From assembly GCF_001698815.1 (NCBI RefSeq), contig NZ_LGSI01000067.1, positions 62,001-126,000 on the forward strand: a DNA stretch of 64,000 nucleotides. Direction: 5' to 3'. The notes beneath the pieces are model-generated. The model was not told the DNA's origin. It searched no databases and was given only the letters and a program-made list of their open reading frames with translations. Within the stretch, counting starts at the first letter, position 1. Every line of letters begins with the position of its first letter. This DNA is from Pseudomonas syringae. Its GTDB lineage: Bacteria > Pseudomonadota > Gammaproteobacteria > Pseudomonadales > Pseudomonadaceae. The translations under genes and the position numbers were made by a program. Below, one piece after another: positions 50,834 through 59,251 of this stretch.

Positions 50834-51515
50834 GGCCGTTCTCCACGCCAAGGGCAATGAGTGCTGCGGCCGCTGCTACCTGTTCGGCAATGCGACGACT
50901 GACACCCTGACCCCGGCTTTTTTCATTCAATAAGGTGATCTCGCATTCGACGAAAAAGGTTCGGCAATGCGGTTCGCCTTGGATATCCACCACTTCGTAG
51001 CGCGGCAGGTCACAGGCACGCGACTGGAGAAACTCCTGCAGCCGGGTCTTTGGATCTTTGTTGGTGTCGACCAGCGTCAGGCTGTCGAACTCGGTGGTGA
51101 GCCAGTCCAGAACCCGCTCACGCGCCGCGTCCATGCCCGCATCGAGGTAGATCGCACCGATCAGCGCCTCAAGTGCATCGGCAAGAATCGACTCGCGACG
51201 AAAACCGCCGCTCTTCAGTTCACCGGAACCCAGACGCAGGTATTCGCCCAGATCGAAACCACGGGCCAGCACGGCCAGGGTTTCACCTTTGACCAGACGC
51301 GCCCGCAAGCGTGACAACTGGCCTTCGCGAGCCTGGGGGAAGCGGTCGAACAAGGCTTCGCCGGCCACGAAGTTGAGAATGGCATCACCGAGGAACTCCA
51401 GGCGCTCGTTGTTGCGCCCGGCGAAGCTGCGGTGAGTAAGGGCCAGGACCATCAGCTCCTGATCCTTGAAGGTATAGCCGAGCTGGCGCTCCAGGCGACT
51501 CAACGAAACGCTCAC
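50826..51515 (-). CDS. rnc: Ribonuclease III
   Basis: Double-stranded-RNA endonuclease for rRNA processing and regulation. 229 residues: signature NERLEFLGDAILN with catalytic Glu/Asp, ILADALEALIGAIYLD, and a C-terminal dsRBD (KTRLQEFLQSR, SRRIAEQVAAAAAL). GTG start 51515. Overlaps era by 8 bases and the upstream DUF4845 gene by 4 bases. Confidence 0.97.
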   Translation of the reverse strand: MSVSLSRLERQLGYTFKDQELMVLALTHRSFAGRNNERLEFLGDAILNFVAGEALFDRFPQAREGQLSRLRARLVKGETLAVLARGFDLGEYLRLGSGELKSGGFRRESILADALEALIGAIYLDAGMDAARERVLDWLTTEFDSLTLVDTNKDPKTRLQEFLQSRACDLPRYEVVDIQGEPHCRTFFVECEITLLNEKSRGQGVSRRIAEQVAAAAALIALGVENGHE

Positions 51516-51889
51516 GGTTTACCCACGCTGAATGTGTCGTCGAACTTGACCACCAGATCGATATTCTGGATCAGTGCTTCACGCTTCTCGTATTTCAAAT
51601 GGGCGAGAAACTTGTTGTTTTCCACCGTCACACTTAACACCTTGTTCAAATCCAAATCCCGAATACTGTTGACCTGCATGCTTTTACCGACATAACTGTA
51701 GAAATCGCTGACCGTACTGATATCCAGGGAAGGGTTGGTCTCGACCGCCTCAATGGCGCTCTTGAGCGACCTGTGGTCGAGATAATGCGGGACCAGCTTG
51801 AATGCCACATTGACCACAAACGCTAACAGCGCCAGGGCCAACAGCCATCCCACAAACGACAACCCTTTCTGCGAACCGGCGACTTTCAT
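51512..51889 (-). CDS. DUF4845 membrane protein
   Basis: 125 residues: short basic head, one membrane helix (KGLSFVGWLLALALLAFVVNV, read in parts) and a small soluble domain probably in the periplasm (LVPHYLDHRSLKSAIE; LDLNKVLSVTVENNKFL). Conserved between lepB and rnc in Pseudomonas (PA0769 position). Function unknown. ATG 51889 chosen; the ATG four codons upstream is less well placed. Confidence 0.85.
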   Translation of the reverse strand: MKVAGSQKGLSFVGWLLALALLAFVVNVAFKLVPHYLDHRSLKSAIEAVETNPSLDISTVSDFYSYVGKSMQVNSIRDLDLNKVLSVTVENNKFLAHLKYEKREALIQNIDLVVKFDDTFSVGKP

Positions 51890-52002
51890 ATGAAACCTCA
51901 AGGATAGCCCGTCGAAAGCGGTCGGCAGGATTGCTCCACTGCGACACCGATTCGAGCCAGCCCAAATGACATACGGCGCTGTATCACACAGCGCCGCATC
52001 GA

Positions 52003-52857
52003 TTACTTGATCAACCCTACCCGCGAGAAGTTGGGCAGGTGACTCAGTTTAGGCTCAGGCCAGCTCATCCATACGGCGAACGCCTTGCCGACAATGTTCT
52101 TGTCCGGAACCATGCCCAGTTCGTCCTTGGGAATACTTGGATCATCCCAGTAACGGCTGTCGTTGGAGTTGTCCCGGTTGTCGCCCATCATGAAGTAATG
52201 CGCGGCCGGAACCGTCCATTCCCGATCAGGTGGCGCCCGATAACGGGTCATTTCCTGGCGGATCTGATGCTCGACGGCGCCCAGTTGCTCGTTATACAAC
52301 TCTGCGCTGCCCAGGGTGCCCGGCTCGGTGCCGATCAACTGCTTGGCCACCAGCTCACCATTGACGTACAGCTTCTTGTCGCTGGTGTAACGGATCTGGT
52401 CGCCCGGCAAGCCGACGACGCGCTTGATGTAGTTGACGCTCGGATCGCTCGGGAAGCGAAACACCATCACATCGCCACGCTGTGGATCGCCAATCTGAAT
52501 GACCTTCTGGTCCAGCACCGGCAAGCGAATGCCGTAGGAGAACTTGTTCACCAGAATGAAATCACCCACTCGCAGCGTCGGGATCATCGAGCCCGACGGA
52601 ATCTGGAACGGTTCAACCAGAAACGAACGCAGGACGAGAACGATGAACAGCACCGGAAAGAACGATTTGCCGTATTCAACCAGCAAAGGTTCCTTGTTCA
52701 GACGCTCGACAACCTCGATGTCCGGCTGGGTGACACTGCCTTGATACGTCGAGATGGCCGTCCGGCGACGAGGCGCCAGAACGATCAGATCGAGTAATGC
52801 CAGCAGACCGCAGACAAAAACAGCGATGACTAACAACAGCGGGAAATTTAGTGACAT
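52003..52857 (-). CDS. lepB: Signal peptidase I
   Basis: Cleaves Sec and Tat signal peptides at the outer face of the inner membrane. 284 residues with two N-terminal helices, catalytic Ser in IPSGSMIPTL, catalytic Lys in VNYIKRVVGLPGD, and box E GDNRDNSNDSRYW. Begins 9 bases after lepA, in the same operon. Confidence 0.97.
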   Translation of the reverse strand: MSLNFPLLLVIAVFVCGLLALLDLIVLAPRRRTAISTYQGSVTQPDIEVVERLNKEPLLVEYGKSFFPVLFIVLVLRSFLVEPFQIPSGSMIPTLRVGDFILVNKFSYGIRLPVLDQKVIQIGDPQRGDVMVFRFPSDPSVNYIKRVVGLPGDQIRYTSDKKLYVNGELVAKQLIGTEPGTLGSAELYNEQLGAVEHQIRQEMTRYRAPPDREWTVPAAHYFMMGDNRDNSNDSRYWDDPSIPKDELGMVPDKNIVGKAFAVWMSWPEPKLSHLPNFSRVGLIK

Positions 52858-52866
52858 AGGACCTGA

Positions 52867-54663
52867 CTATTCCAACCTGAGCACTGCAAGGAAAGCTTCC
52901 TGTGGAATTTCCACGTTGCCGACCTGCTTCATGCGTTTCTTACCGGCCTTTTGCTTCTCCAGCAATTTACGCTTACGGCTGACGTCGCCGCCATAACATT
53001 TGGCCAGTACGTTCTTTCTCAGCGCCTTGACAGTGGTACGCGCCACAACCTGCCCGCCAATGGCGGCCTGGATTGCCACATCGAACATCTGCCGAGGGAT
53101 CAACTCTTTCATCTTCTCGGTCAACGCGCGACCTTTGTAGTTCGCGTTGTCGCGGTGCACGATCAATGCCAGGGCATCGACTTTCTCACCGTTGATCAGC
53201 ACATCGAGCTTGACCAGGTTAGCGGACTGGTAACGATCGAAATGATAGTCCAGCGACGCATAACCACGGCTGACCGACTTGAGACGATCGAAGAAGTCCA
53301 GGACCACTTCGTTCATCGGCAAGTCGTAGCTCACTTGCACCTGTGTACCGAGGAACAGCATGTCGTGCTGAACGCCGCGCTTTTCAATGCACAGCGTAAT
53401 GACGTTCCCGAGGTGCTCCTGGGGCACAAGAATATTGGCCCGCACGATCGGCTCGCGCGTATCTTCGATGGTCGACAGATCTGGCAGCTTTGACGGGTTA
53501 TCGACGTAAATCGTTTCACCGGTCTTGAGCAACAGCTCGAAAATAACGGTTGGCGCCGTGGTGATCAGGTCCAGGTCGTATTCGCGTTCCAGACGCTCCT
53601 GGATGATCTCCATGTGCAGCATGCCGAGGAAGCCGCAACGGAAGCCGAAGCCCAGTGCGTCGGAGCTTTCCGGCGAATACTGCAGCGACGAGTCGTTCAG
53701 GGTCAGCTTCTGCAGGGCTTCGCGGAAGTCCTCGAAGTCGTCGGAGCTGACCGGGAACAGACCGGCGTAGACCTGCGGCTGAATGCGCTTGAAACCGGGC
53801 AGCACTTCGACATCAGGCGTGGTGCTCAAGGTCAGGGTGTCGCCAACCGGCGCGCCGTGAATGTCCTTGATGCCTGCGATGATGAAGCCTACTTCACCGG
53901 CTTTCAGGTCAACCGTGGCCGTGTGCTTGGGGGTAAACACGCCCACGCTGTCGACCAGGTGCATCTTGCCGGTGGATTTGACCAGAATCTTGTCGCCCTT
54001 GCGGACCCGACCGTGACGCACACGTACCAGGGAAACAACGCCCAGATAGTTGTCGAACCAGGAGTCGATGATCAAGGCTTGCAGTGGCGCTTCGATATTA
54101 CCGGTAGGCGCCGGAATAGTATGAACCAGACGCTCCAGCACTTCGTCGACGCCCATGCCGCTCTTGGCGCTACAGGCCACGGCGTCAGTGGCATCGATGC
54201 CGATGATCTTCTCGATTTCTTCCTTGACGCGGTCCGGATCGGCCTGCGGCAAGTCCATCTTGTTCAGCACCGGCATGACCTCAAGGCCCTGCTCGATGGC
54301 GGTATAGCAGTTGGCTACCGACTGGGCCTCAACGCCCTGGCCCGCATCGACCACCAGCAACGCACCTTCACACGCCGCCAGGGAACGGCTGACTTCATAG
54401 GTGAAGTCCACGTGGCCCGGGGTGTCGATGAAGTTCAGCTGATAGGTTTTGCCGTCGTTGGCCTTGTAGTGCAGCGTGACGCTATGGGCCTTGATGGTGA
54501 TCCCGCGCTCGCGCTCGAGATCCATGGAGTCAAGTACCTGGGCTTCCATCTCGCGCTCGGACAAGCCGCCGCACATCTGAATGAAACGGTCGGCCAGCGT
54601 CGACTTGCCATGGTCAATGTGGGCGATGATGGAGAAATTGCGGATATGACTCAAATCACTCAC
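52867..54663 (-). CDS. lepA: Elongation factor 4 (LepA)
   Basis: Ribosome-binding GTPase thought to assist initiation or back-translocation under stress. 598 residues, standard length: AHIDHGKST (G1), DTPGHVDF (G3), NKMDLP (G4), and the LepA-specific C-terminal domain ending YGGDVSRKRKLLEKQKAGKK. ATG 54663. First gene of the lepA-lepB group; the 171-base gap to mucD contains mucD's terminator. Confidence 0.98.
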   Translation of the reverse strand: MSDLSHIRNFSIIAHIDHGKSTLADRFIQMCGGLSEREMEAQVLDSMDLERERGITIKAHSVTLHYKANDGKTYQLNFIDTPGHVDFTYEVSRSLAACEGALLVVDAGQGVEAQSVANCYTAIEQGLEVMPVLNKMDLPQADPDRVKEEIEKIIGIDATDAVACSAKSGMGVDEVLERLVHTIPAPTGNIEAPLQALIIDSWFDNYLGVVSLVRVRHGRVRKGDKILVKSTGKMHLVDSVGVFTPKHTATVDLKAGEVGFIIAGIKDIHGAPVGDTLTLSTTPDVEVLPGFKRIQPQVYAGLFPVSSDDFEDFREALQKLTLNDSSLQYSPESSDALGFGFRCGFLGMLHMEIIQERLEREYDLDLITTAPTVIFELLLKTGETIYVDNPSKLPDLSTIEDTREPIVRANILVPQEHLGNVITLCIEKRGVQHDMLFLGTQVQVSYDLPMNEVVLDFFDRLKSVSRGYASLDYHFDRYQSANLVKLDVLINGEKVDALALIVHRDNANYKGRALTEKMKELIPRQMFDVAIQAAIGGQVVARTTVKALRKNVLAKCYGGDVSRKRKLLEKQKAGKKRMKQVGNVEIPQEAFLAVLRLE

Positions 54664-54795
54664 GGATCAACACTCAAAAAGGTTGCAGGCAGTTTACCCG
54701 CCGAAAAATAGCCGGGAATTGTACCTGAAGTAACGCCGGGGCGTCACGTTCACAGGCGAGCGGATCGGCATTACCCTTGATGGCGCGCACAAGAA

Positions 54796-54815
54796 AGGGC
54801 GGTAATGACCGCCCT
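54796..54815 (-). terminator. Terminator of mucD
   Basis: Minus-strand hairpin AGGGCGGT/ACCGCCCT (54815-54808 with 54803-54796) and TTTCTT following, 19 bases after the mucD stop. Confidence 0.8.
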
Positions 54816-54834
54816 CTCTGGCTAACGCAAGCGA

Positions 54835-56274
54835 CTACTCCGCAAGCTTGAAGGTAATGAAGCTGGCGCGACCTTGGCGCAGCACACGCAGGGAAACCGA
54901 ACGATTCTTCGGCAGGCCTTTTGCCACCTCAGTGAAGTTCTTGGCCGACGAAATCGCCTGATTGTTCAGGTGAGTGATCACATCGCCTGGCTGCAGACCG
55001 ATCAGGGAAGCTGGACCTTCCTGCACTTCCTTGATGATGACGCCGCCCTTCAGGTCGAGGCTCTTCTGCTGCTCGGCAGTCAAGTCCGCTACGGTCACGC
55101 CCATGCGGTTGCTGCTGCGCTCAGCGCCTGCACCGTCCGCCGCACCCATTTCCTGACCTTCATCCGGCAACGCGCCGACCGTTACGTCCAGCATCTTGCG
55201 CTTGCCTTCGCGGATCACGTCCAACTGGACCTTGCTGCCGTCCTTGAGGTTGCCGACGATTTGCGGCAAGTCAGCCGACATCACGATTGGATGGCCATTG
55301 GCGTTGAGGATCACATCGCCCACTTGCAGGCCGCCCTTGGCAGCCGGACCGTCTTCAAGTACCTGGGCAACCAGCGCACCGGCCGGCTTGTCCAGACCGA
55401 ACGATTCAGCCAGGTCTTTGTTGACCTCCTGAATGACGACGCCCAGCCAGCCGCGATTCACCTTGCCGCTGGCCTTGAGCTGATTGGCTACGTCCATCGC
55501 GACGTTGATCGGAATCGCGAACGAAAGGCCCATGAAGCCGCCCGAACGGGTGAATATCTGGGAGTTGATCCCCACCACCTCACCCGACATGTTGAACAGC
55601 GGACCACCCGAGTTACCCGGATTGATCGCAACGTCAGTCTGGATGAACGGCACATATGTGTCGTTTGGCAGACTGCGGCCTTTGGCGCTGACGATACCTT
55701 TGGTCGCCGAGTGATCAAAGCCAAACGGCGAACCGATGGCCAATACCCACTCGCCAACTTTCAGCTTCTCGGAATCACCCAGTTTCACCGTCGGCAAATC
55801 CTTGCCTTCGATCTTCAGCACGGCCACGTCGGTACGTGGATCGGTGCCGACCAGCTTGGCTTTCAGCTCACTGCGGTCGGAAAGGCGGACCAGAATTTCG
55901 TCGGCACCTTCAACCACATGATTGTTGGTCAGGACATAGCCGTCAGCGGAAATGATGAAACCTGAACCGAGGGATTGTGCTTCACGCTGGCGATCCCCTT
56001 TTGGGGAGCCCGGCGCGCGCGGCCCCTGATTCGGCATGCTGCGCTCAAGGAATTCGCGCAACATCGGCGGCAGACCTTCGAGATCAGGCATCTGCCCGGC
56101 GACCGCACGATCCGGCAACTTCTGACGGGTGCTGATGTTCACCACAGCCGGCGACGCTTGCTCGACGAGCGTGGTGAAATCCGGCAACGCCTCGGCCTGG
56201 GCAGTAGCAACCTGCCCCAACATCAGCACGGCGGCCATCAGTGAAAGATAGGACTTAAAGCTTGGTATCAACAT
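54835..56274 (-). CDS. mucD: Periplasmic serine protease MucD (DegP family)
   Basis: HtrA-type protease/chaperone that restrains AlgU activation by removing misfolded envelope proteins. 479 residues: signal peptide (about 1-27), trypsin-like domain with His (NNHVVEG), Asp (RTDVAVL) and Ser (NPGNSGGPLF), then two PDZ domains (LGVVIQEVNKDLAESF; MGVTVADLTAEQQKSL). ATG 56274 after GGGAG; an upstream in-frame start would add 17 residues before the signal. It has its own sigma70-like promoter in the mucB-mucD gap. Confidence 0.94.
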   Translation of the reverse strand: MLIPSFKSYLSLMAAVLMLGQVATAQAEALPDFTTLVEQASPAVVNISTRQKLPDRAVAGQMPDLEGLPPMLREFLERSMPNQGPRAPGSPKGDRQREAQSLGSGFIISADGYVLTNNHVVEGADEILVRLSDRSELKAKLVGTDPRTDVAVLKIEGKDLPTVKLGDSEKLKVGEWVLAIGSPFGFDHSATKGIVSAKGRSLPNDTYVPFIQTDVAINPGNSGGPLFNMSGEVVGINSQIFTRSGGFMGLSFAIPINVAMDVANQLKASGKVNRGWLGVVIQEVNKDLAESFGLDKPAGALVAQVLEDGPAAKGGLQVGDVILNANGHPIVMSADLPQIVGNLKDGSKVQLDVIREGKRKMLDVTVGALPDEGQEMGAADGAGAERSSNRMGVTVADLTAEQQKSLDLKGGVIIKEVQEGPASLIGLQPGDVITHLNNQAISSAKNFTEVAKGLPKNRSVSLRVLRQGRASFITFKLAE

Positions 56275-56423
56275 ACGGCTCCCGTTAACGACGAGCATGG
56301 TTAAGCAATACAGATCGAACGACACAATGGCCCGGCCCCTGAAGCACTCAGATAAAGCGCGCGACCATCAGTCAGCATTTTTTTGGCTCGGAAACAACAA
56401 AGGCCAGAGCTGCGAAGCTGTGA

Positions 56424-56452
56424 CCTATAGAAAAAAACGAGATTTTTTGCAA
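56424..56452 (-). promoter_or_regulatory. Sigma70-type promoter of mucD
   Basis: Minus strand TTGCAA (56452-56447), 17-base spacer, TATAGG (56429-56424). Good consensus and spacing, about 150 bases before mucD, separate from the algU promoters. Confidence 0.62.
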
Positions 56453-56521
56453 CTTGCATACCTCACCAAACATTTCAGCGAGTGACTCAAAGGCCCCGAA
56501 AAGCCAGTCTATACGGCGTAT

Positions 56522-56557
56522 CGGGCCCAAGATGAAAGCTTTTACATCTTGGGCCCG
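56522..56557 (-). terminator. Strong hairpin after mucB
   Basis: Perfect 13-bp stem CGGGCCCAAGATG/CATCTTGGGCCCG with a 10-base loop, 18 bases after the mucB stop. No U-rich tail on the minus strand, so it may attenuate or stabilise rather than terminate cleanly. Confidence 0.65.
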
Positions 56558-56574
56558 GATCATCGTCACGCAGA

Positions 56575-57537
56575 CTACTTTTTGCTCGGTGGGACGTCGG
56601 CGCTGCGCATGGAAAGCGCAATACGCTCGGCAGTACCAATCGGTATTTCGCCGACAACCGTCACCATGGCATCACCCTTGGGCGTCGTCAGGCGTCGCGA
56701 TACCGCTACGGTAGGACCGAGCTGCGTGCGGATATCGGTTACTGTCGCGGCACTCACCGGCTCGATGAACACCGAGAACCGCGAAAGACCGTCGTCATAC
56801 ATAAGGCTGGACACCAGTACTTTTGACGCCGGGTCGATACGGGATGTATTGCTGGTCAGCTCGAAGCCGGGCGGAGTCCATTCGGAACGCCACGGCCCAG
56901 GTTTGCCGGGCACTTCAGGCTTGGCCTTGGTCAACTCGACTGGCTTGCAATCTGCGCTTGGCTGCAAGACCTGATCGTTCGGAATATCTGCCGTATCAAG
57001 TTCGGTAAACTGGAAACGCTCCAGCAACTGCCCCTTTTCGCTTAACAGCAGCGATTTGAGTGGCAATCCGGTCTCGTTATCCAGATGCAATTCGATGCCG
57101 AATCGATGCTGATCCTTGGGCGTCATCGCAATAATTGTCGCCGGACGGCCAGCCACTCTCGACTTGCCGACAGTTTTCATGTCGTACAACGCCGAAAGCT
57201 TCTTTAGATCAAATGTTCTTGCCGGGGAATCAGGCAGATTGCTAACGCCCGCTTCAAGGGTACCGCTGACGCATTGGGTCAAACCATCGACGCGCAACAC
57301 TTCCTGCGCGGAGCCATCCAGCTGAAGCAGATGCTCCCTGACCTTGCCACCGACGACGCGGTGCCAGATCCGATGGGTAGAAAAACTACCATTGCGCTCG
57401 TAAACGAAAGTACCTTGAAAGCTTTGTTGTTGCTGTGCCTGCGCAAGACGCTTGAGCATATCTTGCGCATCATCGGCATGAGCGGGGAGGACAAGCCACC
57501 CACCTAACAGCAACGGCAGTAGAGGGACGGCGCGCAT
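56575..57537 (-). CDS. mucB: AlgU regulatory protein MucB (RseB family)
   Basis: Periplasmic partner that binds MucA and protects it from proteolysis, sensing lipid/LPS signals. 320 residues with a signal peptide (about 1-21) and the MucB_RseB N-terminal lipoprotein-like domain (GTFVYERNGSFSTHRIWHRV, read in parts) plus C-terminal domain. Starts 8 bases after the mucA stop, so co-transcribed. Confidence 0.95.
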   Translation of the reverse strand: MRAVPLLPLLLGGWLVLPAHADDAQDMLKRLAQAQQQQSFQGTFVYERNGSFSTHRIWHRVVGGKVREHLLQLDGSAQEVLRVDGLTQCVSGTLEAGVSNLPDSPARTFDLKKLSALYDMKTVGKSRVAGRPATIIAMTPKDQHRFGIELHLDNETGLPLKSLLLSEKGQLLERFQFTELDTADIPNDQVLQPSADCKPVELTKAKPEVPGKPGPWRSEWTPPGFELTSNTSRIDPASKVLVSSLMYDDGLSRFSVFIEPVSAATVTDIRTQLGPTVAVSRRLTTPKGDAMVTVVGEIPIGTAERIALSMRSADVPPSKK

Positions 57538-57545
57538 GATCCTCC

Positions 57546-58139
57546 TTAACGGTTTTCCAGGCTGGCGGCGCGAGCGTAAGGCAGAGCGCTTTCAGTCCCC
57601 TTCAACGCAGCTTGCTGAGCATGTTGACGCAGGTAACCCGGCAAACGCTGATCATGCCAGCCAGCCTGGTTCTGCAATACACCGTTAGCCATCGGGCCAG
57701 GTGCCTGCTCAGAGCTTTCCGTGTAGCCAGCCAGAACTGCCGGACCCTTCACTTGCGGGGCAGACAGGGCTGCAGGCTGTTGAGTCTGCTGTGCAAGTTG
57801 AGCACCGGCGATCTCGTCCTGGTTGTACAAGCGAACGCCAGCCAATACCGCAACGGTGACGGAGGCAGCGACTGCCAGACGACCCAGGCTACGCCAAGGA
57901 CCACGACCGGCCTTGAGCGGGCTGACTTCATCGGCGATTGCGGCGGATACAGCAGCCGTAATATCCAGATGAGGGATCAACAGCTCTTTATGCATGGCTG
58001 CACGGGCAATCTGATAACGAGACCATGTGGCACGTGTGTCCGCATCGTCAATGGCATTTAATACCCGACGTAATTCCAATTCGTCCGCTTCGTTATCCAT
58101 CACCGCGGACAGCGATTCCTGCAGGGCTTCACGACTCAT
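57546..58139 (-). CDS. mucA: Anti-sigma factor MucA (RseA family)
   Basis: Holds AlgU at the membrane and is cleaved under envelope stress, releasing AlgU. 197 residues: cytoplasmic AlgU-binding domain (LSAVMDNEADELELRRVL, about 10-27), one membrane helix (about 85-104) and a periplasmic tail that contacts MucB. ATG 58139 chosen; the frame open further upstream is shadow sequence inside algU. Appears intact, so no mucoid-type truncation is visible. Confidence 0.95.
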   Translation of the reverse strand: MSREALQESLSAVMDNEADELELRRVLNAIDDADTRATWSRYQIARAAMHKELLIPHLDITAAVSAAIADEVSPLKAGRGPWRSLGRLAVAASVTVAVLAGVRLYNQDEIAGAQLAQQTQQPAALSAPQVKGPAVLAGYTESSEQAPGPMANGVLQNQAGWHDQRLPGYLRQHAQQAALKGTESALPYARAASLENR

Positions 58140-58170
58140 GGCGGTTCCTCTCTTGGCTATCGCCGCTGTC

Positions 58171-58752
58171 TCAGGATTCCTGCAACAACGGCTGCAGGGC
58201 TTTATCGATGGCTTCCCGAGCGCGGAAAATCCGAGATCGCACGGTACCCACCGGACATTGCATGACGCTGGCAATGTCCTCATAACTCAGACCATCGAAT
58301 TCACGTAAAGTTAGAGCTGTACGCAAATCTTCTGGCAGCAGCTGGATGGTTCGATGGACAGTTCCTTCGATTTCATCCCGCAGCAATGCTCGCTCTGGGG
58401 ACTCGATGTCCTTGAGGCCATGATCGCCATCGTAGAACTCCGCATCTTCAGACCTTACATCGCTATCTGGCGGCCTCCGACCTCTGGACACCAAATAGTT
58501 TTTCGCCGTGTTAATGGCGATGCGGTACAGCCATGTGTAAAAGGCGCTGTCTCCGCGAAAGTTTCCAAGCGCGCGGTAAGCCTTGATAAAGGCTTCTTGC
58601 GCAACGTCCTGGGCTTCATGGGTGTCGTGCACAAACCGCACGATCAACCCGAGAATCTTGTGCTGATATTTCAGCACCAACAGATCAAAAGCTCGCTTAT
58701 CGCCGCGTTGTACGCGCTCGACCAGCTGCTGATCCTCTTCCTGGGTTAGCAT
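58171..58752 (-). CDS. algU: Extracytoplasmic sigma factor AlgU (RpoE/AlgT)
   Basis: ECF sigma factor for envelope stress and alginate. 193 residues: sigma2 (DKRAFDLLVLKYQHKILGLI; AFYTWLYRIAINTAKNYLVS) and sigma4 (LREFDGLSYEDIASVMQCPV; GTVRSRIFRAREAID). ATG 58752 after GAGGAG with 5-base spacing; it starts MLTQEEDQQLVERVQRGD as in other pseudomonads. Two AlgU-type promoters lie upstream, indicating autoregulation. Confidence 0.97.
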   Translation of the reverse strand: MLTQEEDQQLVERVQRGDKRAFDLLVLKYQHKILGLIVRFVHDTHEAQDVAQEAFIKAYRALGNFRGDSAFYTWLYRIAINTAKNYLVSRGRRPPDSDVRSEDAEFYDGDHGLKDIESPERALLRDEIEGTVHRTIQLLPEDLRTALTLREFDGLSYEDIASVMQCPVGTVRSRIFRAREAIDKALQPLLQES

Positions 58753-58811
58753 GAACACTCCTCATTGAGCTTAAAGGAGCATTGCAGCGGCCATTGTTTC
58801 GGCTTGCATAC

Positions 58812-58838
58812 ATAGACTCGGGCTTCTCGCAAAAGTTC
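58812..58838 (-). promoter_or_regulatory. AlgU-dependent promoter, proximal
   Basis: Minus strand GAACTT (58838-58833), 16-base spacer, TCTAT (58816-58812). Matches the AlgU consensus GAACTT-N16/17-TCtga-like. About 60 bases before the algU start. Confidence 0.83.
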
Positions 58839-58999
58839 TCCCCCTCCAAGCAAGTTTCCGGCGGACACTCATAGGCCTGCACGAAAAACGCAGCTCGAAC
58901 TAGGTCGGCTGCGCGAATAATCTTGTCGTCGAAATCGCTGGCAACGGCTGTAAATAGCCCTGCATTAAGCCGACGCTGTCCTTTTAAAGGCAACCTGCT

Positions 59000-59027
59000 A
59001 TTGAGCCTGGGCCATATCAAAAAGTTC
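59000..59027 (-). promoter_or_regulatory. AlgU-dependent promoter, distal
   Basis: Minus strand GAACTT (59027-59022), 17-base spacer, TCAAT (59004-59000). Perfect -35 and acceptable -10 for AlgU, about 250 bases upstream of the gene. Confidence 0.72.
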
Positions 59028-59251
59028 CCAGATTTAACAATCAGGTGTAAGACCCACTTTACCTTCCCTGTAGGAAAAACTAACTGACGCCGTATTACTC
59101 TGCGTCACAACCAACAGGAAATGGGTATGCACGACGCTTTGGACTGGCGCACAATCCCAAGCCGCTGTGGTTTCACAATGCCATAAAAGTGCGGCCATTG
59201 TGCCGATCCACCCATACTTATACTAGTGGCCGCTTGATGCGGAATTCAGAC

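Larger units (their letters stand above)
56275..56574. other. mucB-mucD gap without mucC
   Basis: 300 bases holding no mucC-like membrane protein in any frame. It contains a 13-bp hairpin after mucB and a sigma70-type promoter toward mucD. In P. aeruginosa mucC sits exactly here. Its absence was, as I recall, also noted in P. syringae. Confidence 0.8.
58753..59251. other. algU-nadB divergent intergenic region
   Basis: About 500 bases with no convincing gene. It holds the two AlgU-type promoters reading toward algU. A possible TATACT -10 for nadB lies near 59218 but its -35 is poor, so I do not claim it. Confidence 0.6.

Noticed and set aside
53614..54711. 365-codon plus-strand frame opposite lepA
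   Set aside because: Antisense shadow of a highly conserved gene.
59209..59225. Sigma70 promoter for nadB around TATACT
   Set aside because: The -35 candidate TTGTGC has a 15-base spacer, too short to claim.
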